A stretch of DNA of 64,000 nucleotides from Ramlibacter sp. (GCF_029866045.1 NZ_JARXAB010000027.1:1-64000), one strand, 5' to 3'; positions 8,119 to 17,620 are shown, counted from the stretch's first letter. The notes: a model not told the origin generated them from the sequence alone. Program-made: numbers and translations.

Positions 8119-8200
8119 CGGTTCCTTCAACGGGATGAGGTGGACTGAAGCGAGCCCTTAAATTCCGCTCACCGGATTCAGTTTCTGCTCTTTCGGAAAA

Positions 8201-8206
8201 AGTATA
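8201..8206 (-). promoter_or_regulatory. possible -10 element for the SDR-PrpD-Bug operon
   Basis: On the minus strand the sequence GGGCTATACTTTTTCC contains TATACT, a near-consensus -10, 83 bp upstream of the SDR start codon. I do not see a good -35 at the right spacing, so the promoter may be activator dependent. Confidence 0.3.
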
Positions 8207-8361
8207 GCCCTCACAGGACCGGAATGCCCTGCAGCCAAGACCCGGCAGCTTTCCGTTGGGACACTTCGTGACCTCGCGCAAGCGCGTCTGCCTGCGCGCT
8301 GCTCAGAAAGGAGGAACTGGGGGTCTGGTGCTGGCGAGCACTGCACCCGCCATGCGATTCC

Positions 8362-10299
8362 TCAAAGCACAGCCTTTTCACTGGCCACCAACGCGGCAAG
8401 CCTTCTGACGATTTCCTCGACCGACTCGCTGCCTGCATTGGCTTCAAATTCGGCAGCATCTGGCACTTCGTACGGGCTGTTGACGCCGGTCAGGTTCGGG
8501 ATCTTGCCGGCCCTCGCCTGTTTGTAGAGCCCCTTCACATCGCGCTGCTCGCATACCTCCAGGGGCGTGCTGACATAGACCTCCAGAAAATGCGCGTCCC
8601 CGATGAGCTCTCTTGACATTTCTCGATCGCGTTTGAAGGGCGAAATGAACGCAGTGATCACAATAAGACCTGCATCCATCATGAGCTTGGCAACCTCAGC
8701 AACCCGCCTGATGTTTTCAACACGGTCTGCCTCTGTGAACCCCAAATCTTTGTTGAGCCCTTGGCGCACGTTGTCGCCGTCCAGAACGTAGGTCCTTTTG
8801 CCCTGGGTGTGGAATTCTTTTTCAAGGGCATTTGCAATGGTTGATTTGCCAGAGCCGGAGAGTCCTGTGAACCAGATGACCTTCGCTCTGTGACCATTGA
8901 GCCGTTCCCGATCGACCTGAGTGATGCTGAGTGCCTGCCGGTGCACATTCCGGGCGCGCCTCAAGCTGTGTCTGATCATGCCGGCGCCTACCGTCGCGTG
9001 AGAGAACCTGTCGACCAGAATGAAGCCACCCAGACAAACACTCTCGTCATAGGGTGCGCATGCCAGAGGCTTGCTCAGGGCCAGATTGGCGACAGAAATG
9101 TCGTTCAAGGCCAGCTGGCCACATGATTCATGCGCCTGCGTGTTCACATCGATACGGTATTTCAGCCTGGTGATGCTGGCGCTCGCCCACTGGCTGGCCA
9201 GTTTCAACTCATAGGTGCGCCCGACCAAGCCTGGTTCATCGTGCAGCCACACCAGCGTAGCCTCGAATTGGTCGGTCATCTCGACGGGCGCGTCTGCCAG
9301 GGCAATGACATCTCCCCGCGAGACGTCAACCTCCTTGTCCAATACCAGGGTCAAGGCCGCACCAGCCTCGGCAGTCTCCAATTGACCTTCGGCGGTCACG
9401 ATCTGCGCGAGTGTGGCGGTCTGCCCGGATGCCGTCACCCGAAGTGCGTCACCGACCGTCAAGCGTCCCGTTGCCAGGGTGCCGCTGAACCCGCGGAAAT
9501 TGGCATTCGGCCGGTTCACCCATTGGACGGGGAACACTGTGGCGTTCTGGCTTGGTTTTGCAACCGGCAAGGTCTCCAGGCAACCCATCAGGGTTGGGCC
9601 GTGATGCCAGGCGATGCGTGCCGATCGCTCAGTGATGTTGTCACCTTTGAGGGCAGACACCGGGACGGGTGTGATGCTCGCGAGCGCCAGCGACTTCGCG
9701 ACGTTGGTGAAATCGGCAACGATGGTGTCAAAAACCTTTTTGTCATAGCCCACCAAGTCCATTTTGTTCACGGCCAGAACGACATGGCGGATGCCCACCA
9801 AAGAGGCTAAAAAGGCATGCCTCCGGGTCTGCGTGACAACGCCCTGGCGGGCATCAACAAGCAGTACCGCCGCGTCGGCTGTTGAGGCCCCAGTGACCAT
9901 GTTGCGGGTGTACTGCTCATGGCCAGGCGTATCGGCCACGATGAACTTTCGTCGGGGCGTGGAGAAGAAACGGTATGCCACATCGATCGTGATGCCTTGC
10001 TCACGCTCCGCAGCCAATCCATCGACGAGCAGCGCAAAGTCGATGTCTCGCCCCTGTGTACCGTGCTGTCTGGAGTCAGCCTGCAAAGCCGCCAGTTGGT
10101 CATCAAAGACTTGTTGCGACTCCCAAAGCAATCTGCCAATGAGCGTGCTTTTTCCGTCGTCCACACTGCCGCAGGTAATGAATCGCAGCAATTGCTGCCG
10201 GGCTTGATGGTCCAGCCAATCCTGGATCGTTTCAAATCTTGGCGCGGAGTAAGTGGCGCTTCCCGCATCAGTCAAGGTTATTGGGGAGTGGCTGAGCAT
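8362..10299 (-). CDS. cysNC: bifunctional sulfate adenylyltransferase subunit 1 / adenylylsulfate kinase (CysN-CysC fusion)
   Basis: 645 aa. The N-terminal EF-Tu-like GTPase (CysN) has P-loop GSVDDGKST at residues 44-52, ERE-QGITIDVAYRFF, DTPGHEQY and NKMD. The C-terminal APS kinase (CysC) starts near residue 465 with GLSGSGKST at 479-487, DGDNVR, and the family-specific ISPFKRDR. CysN with CysD makes APS from sulfate and ATP; the CysC domain phosphorylates APS to PAPS. Its ATG overlaps the cysD stop (TGATG), so the two are translationally coupled. No PAPS reductase or sulfite reductase gene is near. This leaves open supply of PAPS for sulfotransferases (as with NodQ) or an assimilation pathway encoded elsewhere. 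Confidence 0.96.
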   Translation of the reverse strand: MLSHSPITLTDAGSATYSAPRFETIQDWLDHQARQQLLRFITCGSVDDGKSTLIGRLLWESQQVFDDQLAALQADSRQHGTQGRDIDFALLVDGLAAEREQGITIDVAYRFFSTPRRKFIVADTPGHEQYTRNMVTGASTADAAVLLVDARQGVVTQTRRHAFLASLVGIRHVVLAVNKMDLVGYDKKVFDTIVADFTNVAKSLALASITPVPVSALKGDNITERSARIAWHHGPTLMGCLETLPVAKPSQNATVFPVQWVNRPNANFRGFSGTLATGRLTVGDALRVTASGQTATLAQIVTAEGQLETAEAGAALTLVLDKEVDVSRGDVIALADAPVEMTDQFEATLVWLHDEPGLVGRTYELKLASQWASASITRLKYRIDVNTQAHESCGQLALNDISVANLALSKPLACAPYDESVCLGGFILVDRFSHATVGAGMIRHSLRRARNVHRQALSITQVDRERLNGHRAKVIWFTGLSGSGKSTIANALEKEFHTQGKRTYVLDGDNVRQGLNKDLGFTEADRVENIRRVAEVAKLMMDAGLIVITAFISPFKRDREMSRELIGDAHFLEVYVSTPLEVCEQRDVKGLYKQARAGKIPNLTGVNSPYEVPDAAEFEANAGSESVEEIVRRLAALVASEKAVL

Positions 10300-11294
10300 C
10301 AGAAGTAGCCCTCCTGCTTTTTCTTCTCCATGGAGCTTGCGCTGTCAGTGTCAATCTTGCGACCCTGGCGTTCGGACTGCCGGGCACGAATGGTTTCCAG
10401 CAAGATGTCCTCCAAAGTTTCGGCCTCCGACTCGACAGCGCCTGTCAACGGGTAGCAACCCAGCGTTCGGAAGCGGACTTTCTTGACCTGGATTTCTTCG
10501 CCGGGCAGGAGTCGACAGCGGTCGTCATCGACCATCATGATCATCTCTGGCCGCACCACCACCGGCCGAGGCTTGGCGAAGTACAACGGCACTACGGGGA
10601 TCGCCTCTTGATAGATGTATTGCCAGATGTCCAGTTCTGTCCAGTTGCTCAAGGGAAAGACCCTGATACTTTCTCCAGGGCTTGTTCGGGTGTTGTAGAG
10701 GTTCCATAGCTCTGGGCGCTGGTTCTTCGGGTCCCAGCGGTGAGAAGCGGTCCGGAAAGAAAACACCCGTTCCTTGGCTCTGGCTTTTTCCTCATCGCGG
10801 CGGGCACCACCAAAGACCAAGTCGAACTTGTGATGATCCAGCGCCTGCTTAAGCCCTTCCGTCTTGGTCACATCGGTGTGCAGCGCAGACCCGTGATCAA
10901 AGGGGTTGATGTTTTTCTCAATCGCTTCCGGATTGGTGTGAACGAGCAGATCCATCCCACATTCCCGAGCCATGAAATCCCGAAACGCATACATCTCCCG
11001 AAACTTCCATCGCGTATCAATGTGGAGCAGAGGAAACGGCGGCGGCGTTGGGTAAAAGGCTTTGCGTGCCAAGTGCAGCATGACACCGCTGTCCTTGCCA
11101 ATCGAGTACAGCATCACCGGATTTCGGGCCTCGGCCACCGCCTCGCGCAACACATGAATACTCTCGGCTTCGAGCAGTCGCAGGTGCGGGGAGGGCGTCA
11201 GATCAGGCTTGCGAATTCCGCTGCGGTACAACCCTTCGGTCGACCCTTCGAATGAGGCGGGTTGGCATGCGGGCAGAGAGTGTTGGCTGTTCAT
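10299..11294 (-). CDS. cysD: sulfate adenylyltransferase subunit 2
   Basis: 331 aa PP-loop ATP pyrophosphatase. The [17 protein letters not shown] motif is the modified PP-loop of Cys[40 protein letters not shown] and the C-terminal E[10 protein letters not shown] tail are characteristic of the subunit. About 30 extra N-terminal residues precede the usual start region [16 protein letters not shown]. It works with the CysN part of the fusion protein encoded immediately downstream. A 12-bp inverted repeat lies in its leader (11296-11375). Confidence 0.97.
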   Translation of the reverse strand: MNSQHSLPACQPASFEGSTEGLYRSGIRKPDLTPSPHLRLLEAESIHVLREAVAEARNPVMLYSIGKDSGVMLHLARKAFYPTPPPFPLLHIDTRWKFREMYAFRDFMARECGMDLLVHTNPEAIEKNINPFDHGSALHTDVTKTEGLKQALDHHKFDLVFGGARRDEEKARAKERVFSFRTASHRWDPKNQRPELWNLYNTRTSPGESIRVFPLSNWTELDIWQYIYQEAIPVVPLYFAKPRPVVVRPEMIMMVDDDRCRLLPGEEIQVKKVRFRTLGCYPLTGAVESEAETLEDILLETIRARQSERQGRKIDTDSASSMEKKKQEGYF

Positions 11295-11295
11295 T

Positions 11296-11375
11296 GCGGT
11301 CGGATTTGCTCGAAGGTGGCACGCGTGCGCGCGAAGAGGTAAACATGGCTATATCGGGTGAGAAATCCGACCGCT
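11296..11375. repeat. 12-bp perfect inverted repeat in the cysD leader
   Basis: GCGGTCGGATTT (11296-11307) and AAATCCGACCGC (11364-11375) are perfect inverted copies separated by 56 nt. They fill most of the 115-bp spacer between the serine hydrolase stop (11410) and the cysD start (11294). In the minus-strand transcript they would form a long-loop hairpin ending right at the cysD start codon region, which could mask translation initiation. It could also be a paired operator. Confidence 0.6.
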
Positions 11376-11409
11376 CCGAGACCAGCCAAACAAAGGACAA
11401 AGACCGCCC

Positions 11410-12609
11410 TCAGGGAAGCCTGGACCAGTCCCGATAAAGGTTGCCCAGGTCATTGGCCGGCGCGTCGTTTGAAAACGCTACCAGGATTCGCTTGTTTCTT
11501 TTGTTCCAGGCCACGATCTGGCCACCGACCCCGTGGGCATAGAAGGAATTCGGAACGAGCTTGTGTTCAACCCAAGTGAAGAAACCGAAATGGCTGAACA
11601 AGTTGAACGGCCCGTTGGGCCCGCGCGTGGCGATCTGTGGCTTGGCCGCCTCCCGCAAAAATTTTCCCAGACAGGTCTCTTCGTCGTAGGACTCGCGGAC
11701 CCACACTGCAAAACGCGCCCAGTCGTTCAAAGTCATCTGGAGCGCACCGGATGCAAATGCGAAGTTACGTCGATCGGTCCGCAAAATGGCTGGGCCTGCG
11801 ATCGAAGCCGCCTTGAGGACAGATTGATCCACCCAGTCCGAGAAGTGCATACCAGCGACCTTCGACACCATTAGGGCGACCATTTCCGGATCTGAATTTC
11901 GGTAGGCAAACACAGATCCCGGCTGACGTGGCCGGCCTGAGAGATCCTTTTCGGCCGTGTGGACCTTTGGCGTGAGCATCAGATCCTTGATCGTCATCCG
12001 ACCAGACCAGATTTCTCGAAACTGATCGGGTGTCGCCACATTGGAGTCTCGCAAGCCGACCCAGGTTCCCGAGCCCATGGTCAGCAGGTCCTTCAAGGAA
12101 GCACCGCCCATATCAGTGCCTGAAAACTCGGGCAATACCTCGCTAACCTTTGATTCCATCGTGATCAGATTTCGACAAACAGCCTGTCCAGCAGCGATGG
12201 CTGTGACGGTCTTGCCGATGCTCAGGCCATAAAACAGCGCGTCCTGAGGGATACCGTCCTTCCAACTCGCATGAATGACCTTGTCGCCATGAATGAGCGC
12301 CAGCCCCCTGATGCTTGAGGCGCTAAATACGCGCTTGGCTGCGTCAACGACGGACTGCTCCTGCGGGTCTGGTGCTCGAGCATTGAGGGCACGGGGGGTT
12401 CCGTTAACGCCCACTTGGTAATCCCAGGGTCGCCCCTTGTTGATCAAGAGAGCGTCACAGGCACCGCTGCTGCCCTCGCATGGGTTTTGGGCCGCCACAG
12501 TGCTTGCCAGGAGGATGGCCCCAAAAAACAGTAACGACCGGATCAGGCCGGCGGCTACCGACTGCATGCGCCTTGTTTGATTGAAGGGTGTTGACATCAG
12601 AAAGCTCAT
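11410..12609 (-). CDS. beta-lactamase family serine hydrolase (class C / 6-aminohexanoate-dimer hydrolase-like), exported
   Basis: 399 aa with an N-terminal hydrophobic segment (residues about 22-40) ending AQN, suggesting export. The nucleophile motif S-x-x-K is SIGK at about 130-133, Y-x-N is YRN at about 236-238, and the third motif is probably HGVGGQ near the C-terminus. These are the three active-site boxes of class C beta-lactamase-fold esterases and amidases. Alternative starts at 12597 and 12567 exist. It is upstream of cysD on the same strand, but the 115-bp gap and inverted repeat make cotranscription uncertain. It is more likely an esterase or amidase than an antibiotic-resistance enzyme. 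Confidence 0.85.
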   Translation of the reverse strand: MSFLMSTPFNQTRRMQSVAAGLIRSLLFFGAILLASTVAAQNPCEGSSGACDALLINKGRPWDYQVGVNGTPRALNARAPDPQEQSVVDAAKRVFSASSIRGLALIHGDKVIHASWKDGIPQDALFYGLSIGKTVTAIAAGQAVCRNLITMESKVSEVLPEFSGTDMGGASLKDLLTMGSGTWVGLRDSNVATPDQFREIWSGRMTIKDLMLTPKVHTAEKDLSGRPRQPGSVFAYRNSDPEMVALMVSKVAGMHFSDWVDQSVLKAASIAGPAILRTDRRNFAFASGALQMTLNDWARFAVWVRESYDEETCLGKFLREAAKPQIATRGPNGPFNLFSHFGFFTWVEHKLVPNSFYAHGVGGQIVAWNKRNKRILVAFSNDAPANDLGNLYRDWSRLP

Positions 12610-13323
12610 TGGGTGAAGGACTAGATGAGCTCACTTTAGCCTGTTTGGATTACCTGGAAACCCATAAACGACCCATAGAGAAACCACTCGCGAACGCGCA
12701 ATAGAGAAAGCAAATCACTGGGTAGCGCCGGGGCCAGAGCCGAAGGCGCTGTCGCTGATGCGTTGATGCGTGGCGAGTTCTCAATCCACTTTGCGATGGC
12801 CTCACGATGGCCGGATGCAGGAGACAGCTGGCTGCCGATAAAGATCAACCTCATCGCAATTCATTTCTTTGTATTAATTTATCCTTTGAACAGATTGATA
12901 AGAACTCAATCAGCTTCTCGGCGATGGAGGAAACGGCAGTCTACTGGATCAATCAGTGAGCCATTGCTAGTTGAAACCACTAGTTGTTTTTGAAAACGTA
13001 TCCAATTTCGGATTTGTATCGGCCCCTTCTGATCCACTCTCTTCACCCCACCGGGTCAGGTTTCAGGACCCACTTTTTTTCTCGGGGGCTGGCGCATGCG
13101 CACTGCGCGGTTTATCCACTCGTGCCTCGGCCCCCACAGGGGTCCGACGCACGAGGCCCGAGGCAAGCTACGGGAAATTAGTTCAAAAGAGTCCATGGGC
13201 GTGCGAATGCATCGAACGACCCCTGAACTTCGCAAATCAGGTCAACCGGCTGCGTCGGAAATCCGTTTGAGTACCATCAGGCTTGGTCTCTCATCTTTCA
13301 ATCATCACTACAAGGGAAACACC
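12610..13323. other. 714-bp intergenic region without a recognisable gene
   Basis: No open frame here has family-like features. The stretch 12840-12980 is noticeably AT-richer than its surroundings. Small structures are a 7-bp direct repeat CTAGTTG (12967-12973 and 12980-12986) and an inverted repeat TGCCTCGG (13123-13130) / CCGAGGCA (13158-13165). The segment upstream of 13324 must hold the HiPIP promoter, but I cannot identify convincing -35/-10 boxes. Confidence 0.5.
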
Positions 13324-13647
13324 ATGAACGGTTCATCTAGCACCTCCAACCGCCGCACCTTCATCCTTCACTCCATCGCCGCCACCGGCCTCGTCGCCGC
13401 CGCTGGCGCCGCACAGGCCCAGCCCATGGCCTCCGAGAAGGACCCGGCCGCCGCCGGACTGGGCTACAAGGAAGACGCGACCAAGGTCGACAAGGCCAAG
13501 TTCCCCAAGTACGCCCCAGGCCAGAACTGTGCCAACTGCGCTCTGTATCAGGCCAAGGCCGGCGCTCCCGCCGGTGGCTGCCCACTGTTCGCCGGCAAGC
13601 AGGTTTCTGCCAAAGCCTGGTGCAACTCCTGGGTCAAGAAGGGCTGA
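13324..13647 (+). CDS. high-potential iron-sulfur protein (HiPIP)
   Basis: 107 aa from ATG 13324 (AAGGGAAACACC upstream); a longer open frame to 13096 lacks coding features. The Tat signal peptide has NRRTFILHSIAATG with twin Arg at 10-11 and cleavage near AQA at 30-32. The mature domain carries the four cluster cysteines at 69, 72, 86 and 100 in C-x2-C-x13-C-x13-C. This matches HiPIPs, small periplasmic [4Fe-4S](3+/2+) electron carriers between the bc1 complex and oxidases or photosynthetic reaction centres. A strong terminator follows 23 bp downstream, so it is probably monocistronic. Confidence 0.96.
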   Translation: MNGSSSTSNRRTFILHSIAATGLVAAAGAAQAQPMASEKDPAAAGLGYKEDATKVDKAKFPKYAPGQNCANCALYQAKAGAPAGGCPLFAGKQVSAKAWCNSWVKKG

Positions 13648-13670
13648 TCCACTTTTCGATGTAAGCCCAA

Positions 13671-13707
13671 GGGCTGGCCAGGGTGACCTGGCCAGCCCTT
13701 CTTCATT
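13671..13707 (+). terminator. intrinsic terminator after the HiPIP gene
   Basis: GGGCTGGCCAGG, loop GTGA, CCTGGCCAGCCC: a perfect 12-bp stem (13671-13682 with 13687-13698), followed by TTCTTCATT. It begins 23 bp after the HiPIP stop codon. Confidence 0.9.
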
Positions 13708-13794
13708 GGGGCGTGGCTCGGCTTGGGCCGCTGTCCGACATGCCTTTGGTGGGCGTATTCCTATCGTCGGGCCTTCCGACTTCAGGAGCGCCCC

Positions 13795-15228
13795 ATGCAG
13801 ATTCCCGCCGACCCCCATGCCCCACTTGACCACTCCCCACTGGCCCATTCTCCAGGGCTGGCAAGGCGCCAGTTCAATGCCTTCGGGCTTGCCGCCCTTT
13901 CCGGGCTCGGAACCGGCCTAGCAGGCTGTGGGGGCGGCACGCCGGGCCAGGCAAACCTCGCAGGAGCGGGCGAGGGCGGCCAGGCGCAGGAAGAGGCACA
14001 CCCCCGGGCTTTGAGCACGGTCGGTGCCGGCATGCAGGGCCTGACCGAGTGGACGGTGGCGAGCCCGGAAGGCCAAGTCCTGGCCCTCAAGTCCCTGAAC
14101 CGCCTTGCCAATGGCGAGGTCGCACTGACCTGGACCGAGTCGCCGCTACCAGGCGCCGAGGGGCCCCGCAGGCTGCGGCTGCAGCGCTTGTCCTGCCAAG
14201 GAGGCTGTGCAATTTCTGAGCGGCTTCTGGTCGAGGGCCTCGTGGATCCCGGCGCAGCGCTGACCGTCTTGCCCGACGGCAGCACCCTGGTTGCCTGGCG
14301 CGACACCCTCGAGCGGGTGCCGAACCATGCGCTGTCGGTGCAATGTCGGCTCTTTCTGCAACGCTTCACGTCCGCCGGCACACCGGCAAGCCCGCCGGAG
14401 TTGGTCGATGCCTTCCTCTTCAGCAACCGCCTCGAGGGAGGCGGTCGAGCGATGGGGCCGCCTGCCATCGGTCATTGGGAGGACGGCAGCTTCGTCGTCA
14501 CCTGGGCCGACCTGCGGACGTTCGGTAGCTTCCCAGGCCTGGGCACCTCGGTCCGGGCCCGCCGCTACCACACCAACGGCTGGCCGGTGGCACCGGCCCA
14601 GACCGTGGCCACCAGCAACCGGGAGGAGACCTACAGCCTCGACCTGCCGCCTGCCAGCGGCGGGTATGTCATCAGCCATGTCCAGGAGCCGCGAGCGCCA
14701 TTTCATCAGGCCATCTTGCCCCTGGATTTCTGGAACCCCCTCCCGGCCCCACGCTTCACAGGCCTGCTGCCTGGCTCTTTCTACCTTTCGATGGGCATTT
14801 ACGGTAGCTTGCTCTTTGCCGGGCGCGCCGATGCGGCCACGGGCCGGCCGGTCTACACCCGCGACCGCTTCGATTACAGCGGCCACCCGGTGGGCTCGCC
14901 TGCGCCGCTGGCCAGCCTGCCGATGGGAGGGGTAGCCCTCAAGAATGTGGAGTTCCTTGCCCTGCGCGCATCTGCCCATGCAGGACAGCGCCAAGCCCAG
15001 CGGATGGACAAATACGGCCGGATGATCGGCACCCCGTTCGACCTGCCACAGGGAATGACCTTGCTGCTGGGCGACGGTTCACTGCTGGTGGCTTGGACCA
15101 TTGCCGGCTCCACCAGTTCTGCCAGTCCTGCAAGCTCGACAAGCCCCGCAACCGGGCCCACAGGCAGCCGCTTGATGCTCCAGCGCTTCGTTCCCAATGC
15201 GCTCTCGCCAGGTTTGGCCAGCGTTTGA
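13795..15228 (+). CDS. putative Tat-exported lipoprotein with repeated beta-rich W-x-D/E segments
   Basis: 477 aa from ATG 13795, chosen because AGGAG lies 8 nt upstream. The N-terminus has ARRQFNAFGLAALSG with twin Arg at 24-25 and a lipobox LAGC with Cys45, suggesting a Tat-dependent lipoprotein. The mature part repeats short segments of the form G-(E/S/D)-x3-(V/A)-x-W: GEVALTWTES, GSTLVAWRD, GSFVVTWADL and GSLLVAWT. Such D-G-x-F-V-V-x-W units resemble beta-propeller or hemolysin-type repeat blades, so a propeller is plausible. A Ser/Thr/Pro-rich stretch (about 436-455) precedes the end. Known function: none recognised. No coupled neighbour. Confidence 0.7.
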   Translation: MQIPADPHAPLDHSPLAHSPGLARRQFNAFGLAALSGLGTGLAGCGGGTPGQANLAGAGEGGQAQEEAHPRALSTVGAGMQGLTEWTVASPEGQVLALKSLNRLANGEVALTWTESPLPGAEGPRRLRLQRLSCQGGCAISERLLVEGLVDPGAALTVLPDGSTLVAWRDTLERVPNHALSVQCRLFLQRFTSAGTPASPPELVDAFLFSNRLEGGGRAMGPPAIGHWEDGSFVVTWADLRTFGSFPGLGTSVRARRYHTNGWPVAPAQTVATSNREETYSLDLPPASGGYVISHVQEPRAPFHQAILPLDFWNPLPAPRFTGLLPGSFYLSMGIYGSLLFAGRADAATGRPVYTRDRFDYSGHPVGSPAPLASLPMGGVALKNVEFLALRASAHAGQRQAQRMDKYGRMIGTPFDLPQGMTLLLGDGSLLVAWTIAGSTSSASPASSTSPATGPTGSRLMLQRFVPNALSPGLASV

Positions 15229-15355
15229 GTCCCCGCACAAGCAGGGCCGCCTGACCCGATGATCTGAGCCTGCCTGGTCGGACTGTCACAGGTTTTGCAT
15301 ACACTTCGGGCCTGACTCAATTAATGCGCCCGCCCGGGCGCCTCTGGCTGCGCCC

Positions 15356-17620
15356 ATGAAATTTCGCTTTCCCATCGTCATCATCGACGAAGACTACCGC
15401 TCGGAAAACACCTCCGGCCTGGGCATTCGCGCCTTGGCGCAAGCGATCGAGGCCGAGGGCTTTGAGGTGCTGGGTGTGACCAGCTACGGTGATCTGTCGC
15501 AGTTCGCGCAGCAGCAAAGCCGGGCCAGCGCTTTCATTCTGTCGATTGACGACGAGGAGTTCACCCCCGGGCCGGATCTCGATCCGGCGGTGGTGAGCCT
15601 GCGCAACTTCATCGACGAAGTGCGGCGCAAGAATGCCGAAGTGCCGCTGTACGTGTACGGCGAAACCAAGACCAGCCGGCACCTGCCCAATGACGTGCTG
15701 CGCGAGTTGCACGGCTTCATTCACATGTTCGAGGACACGCCGGAGTTCGTGGCCCGCCACATCATTCGCGAGGCCAAGAGCTACCTAGAGAGCGTGCAGC
15801 CGCCTTTCTTCAAGGCCCTGCTTGATTACGCCGAAGACGGCTCCTACTCCTGGCACTGCCCGGGGCACTCTGGCGGGGTGGCCTTTCTCAAGAGCCCCAT
15901 CGGCCAGATGTTCCACCAGTTCTTCGGCGAGAACATGCTGCGCGCCGACGTCTGCAATGCGGTGGACGAGTTGGGCCAACTGCTTGACCACACCGGCCCG
16001 GTGGCCGCCAGCGAGCGCAACGCGGCGCGCATCTTCAACGCCGACCATTGCTTCTTCGTCACCAATGGCACCTCCACCTCCAACAAGATGGTGTGGCACC
16101 ACACGGTAGCGCCGGGTGACGTGGTGGTGGTAGACCGCAACTGCCACAAGTCCATCTTGCATTCGATCATCATGACCGGGGCGATCCCTGTGTTCATGAA
16201 GCCCACGCGCAACCACTTTGGCATCATCGGTCCGATCCCGCAGAGCGAATTCACGCCCGAGGCGATCAAGGCCAAGATCCGCGCCAACCCGTTGCTGGCG
16301 GGGGTGGATGCAGATAAGGTCAAGCCCCGTGTGATGACGCTCACCCAGTCGACCTACGACGGCGTTCTGTACAACACCGAGACCATCAAGAGCATGCTCG
16401 ATGGTTACGTCGACACCCTGCACTTCGACGAGGCCTGGCTGCCGCACGCAGCCTTCCATCCGTTCTACGGCTCTTACCATGCCATGGGCAAACACCGCAC
16501 GCGGCCCAAGGAGGCGCTGACCTTTGCCACCCAATCGACCCACAAGTTGCTGGCGGGCATCAGCCAGGCCAGCCACGTTCTGGTGCAGGACTCGCAGAAC
16601 CGCAAGCTGGACAGGCACCTGTTCAACGAGGCCTACCTGATGCACACCTCGACCAGTCCGCAGTATGCGATCATCGCCAGCTGCGACGTGGCCGCAGCGA
16701 TGATGGAGCCACCCGGCGGCACTGCCTTGGTTGAAGAAAGCATCCTTGAGGCCCTCGATTTCCGCCGCGCCATGCGCAAGGTAGACGAGGAGTACGGCAA
16801 GGACTGGTGGTTCAAGGTCTGGGGTCCGGACAAGCTGGCCGAGGACGGCATCGGCCGCGCCGACAACTGGATCATCAAGGGCGAATCGCGGGCTGCCAAA
16901 TGGCACGGCTTCGGCAACCTGGCCGAAGGCTTCAACATGCTGGACCCGATCAAGTCCACCATCGTCACGCCTGGCATGGACCTCAATGGCAAGTTTGCCA
17001 AGACCGGCATTCCGGCGTCCATCGTGACCCGGTTTCTCGCCGAGCACGGCATCATCGTGGAGAAGACCGGCCTCTACAGCTTCTTCATCATGTTCACCAT
17101 CGGCATCACCAAGGGCCGCTGGAACACCCTGCTCACGGCGCTACAGCAGTTCAAGGACGACTACGCGCGCAACCAGCCGATGTGGCGCATCCTGCCCGAG
17201 TTCTGCCAGCAGCACCCACGCTATGAGCGCATGGGCCTGGCCGACCTGTGCCAGCACCTTCACGAGCTCTACGCCAAGCATGACATCGCTCGCCTGACCA
17301 CCGACATGTATCTGTCGGACCTCACGCCGGCGATGAAGCCCAGCGATGCCTTCGCTCATATCGCGCACCGCAAGACCGAGCGGGTGCCGATCGATGACCT
17401 CGAAGGTCGCATCACCACCAGCCTGATCACCCCTTACCCGCCGGGCATTCCGCTCTTGGTGCCGGGTGAAGTGTTCAACAAGAAAATTGTTGACTACCTC
17501 AAGTTCTCACGCGAATTCAACGCCCAGTGCCCGGGCTTTGAAACCGACATTCACGGCCTGGTCGAGGAGACCAACGCCGAAGGCAAGCCAGCCTACTTCG
17601 CCGACTGCGTCGCAAAGTAA
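15356..17620 (+). CDS. arginine/lysine/ornithine decarboxylase (PLP fold type I, biodegradative type)
   Basis: 754 aa, the length of the AdiA/CadA/SpeF family. Residues 1-130 form the receiver-like wing domain. PLP-domain motifs follow: WHCPGHSGGVAF, NGTSTSNKMVWHH, DRNCHKSI, STYDGVLYN and HFDEAW. The PLP lysine is K397 in STHKLLAGISQASH. The C-terminal domain carries YPPGIPLLVPGE. The enzyme decarboxylates a basic amino acid, giving a polyamine or agmatine and consuming a proton. Which substrate (Arg, Lys or Orn) cannot be settled from the sequence. It is a single gene, convergent with fabI and separated from it by a strong terminator. Confidence 0.93.
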   Translation: MKFRFPIVIIDEDYRSENTSGLGIRALAQAIEAEGFEVLGVTSYGDLSQFAQQQSRASAFILSIDDEEFTPGPDLDPAVVSLRNFIDEVRRKNAEVPLYVYGETKTSRHLPNDVLRELHGFIHMFEDTPEFVARHIIREAKSYLESVQPPFFKALLDYAEDGSYSWHCPGHSGGVAFLKSPIGQMFHQFFGENMLRADVCNAVDELGQLLDHTGPVAASERNAARIFNADHCFFVTNGTSTSNKMVWHHTVAPGDVVVVDRNCHKSILHSIIMTGAIPVFMKPTRNHFGIIGPIPQSEFTPEAIKAKIRANPLLAGVDADKVKPRVMTLTQSTYDGVLYNTETIKSMLDGYVDTLHFDEAWLPHAAFHPFYGSYHAMGKHRTRPKEALTFATQSTHKLLAGISQASHVLVQDSQNRKLDRHLFNEAYLMHTSTSPQYAIIASCDVAAAMMEPPGGTALVEESILEALDFRRAMRKVDEEYGKDWWFKVWGPDKLAEDGIGRADNWIIKGESRAAKWHGFGNLAEGFNMLDPIKSTIVTPGMDLNGKFAKTGIPASIVTRFLAEHGIIVEKTGLYSFFIMFTIGITKGRWNTLLTALQQFKDDYARNQPMWRILPEFCQQHPRYERMGLADLCQHLHELYAKHDIARLTTDMYLSDLTPAMKPSDAFAHIAHRKTERVPIDDLEGRITTSLITPYPPGIPLLVPGEVFNKKIVDYLKFSREFNAQCPGFETDIHGLVEETNAEGKPAYFADCVAK

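Noticed and set aside
11410-12609. Antibiotic-resistance class C beta-lactamase
   Set aside because: The S-x-x-K and Y-x-N boxes are present, but the K-T-G box is replaced by a HGVGGQ-like motif and overall features fit esterase/amidase relatives better.
12636-12993. Small ORFs in the spacer before the HiPIP gene
   Set aside because: Neither strand shows a family motif, a good ribosome site or consistent codon bias.
15785-17047. 420-codon minus-strand frame opposite the decarboxylase
   Set aside because: Antisense shadow of a clearly identified PLP enzyme; no start signal or motif.
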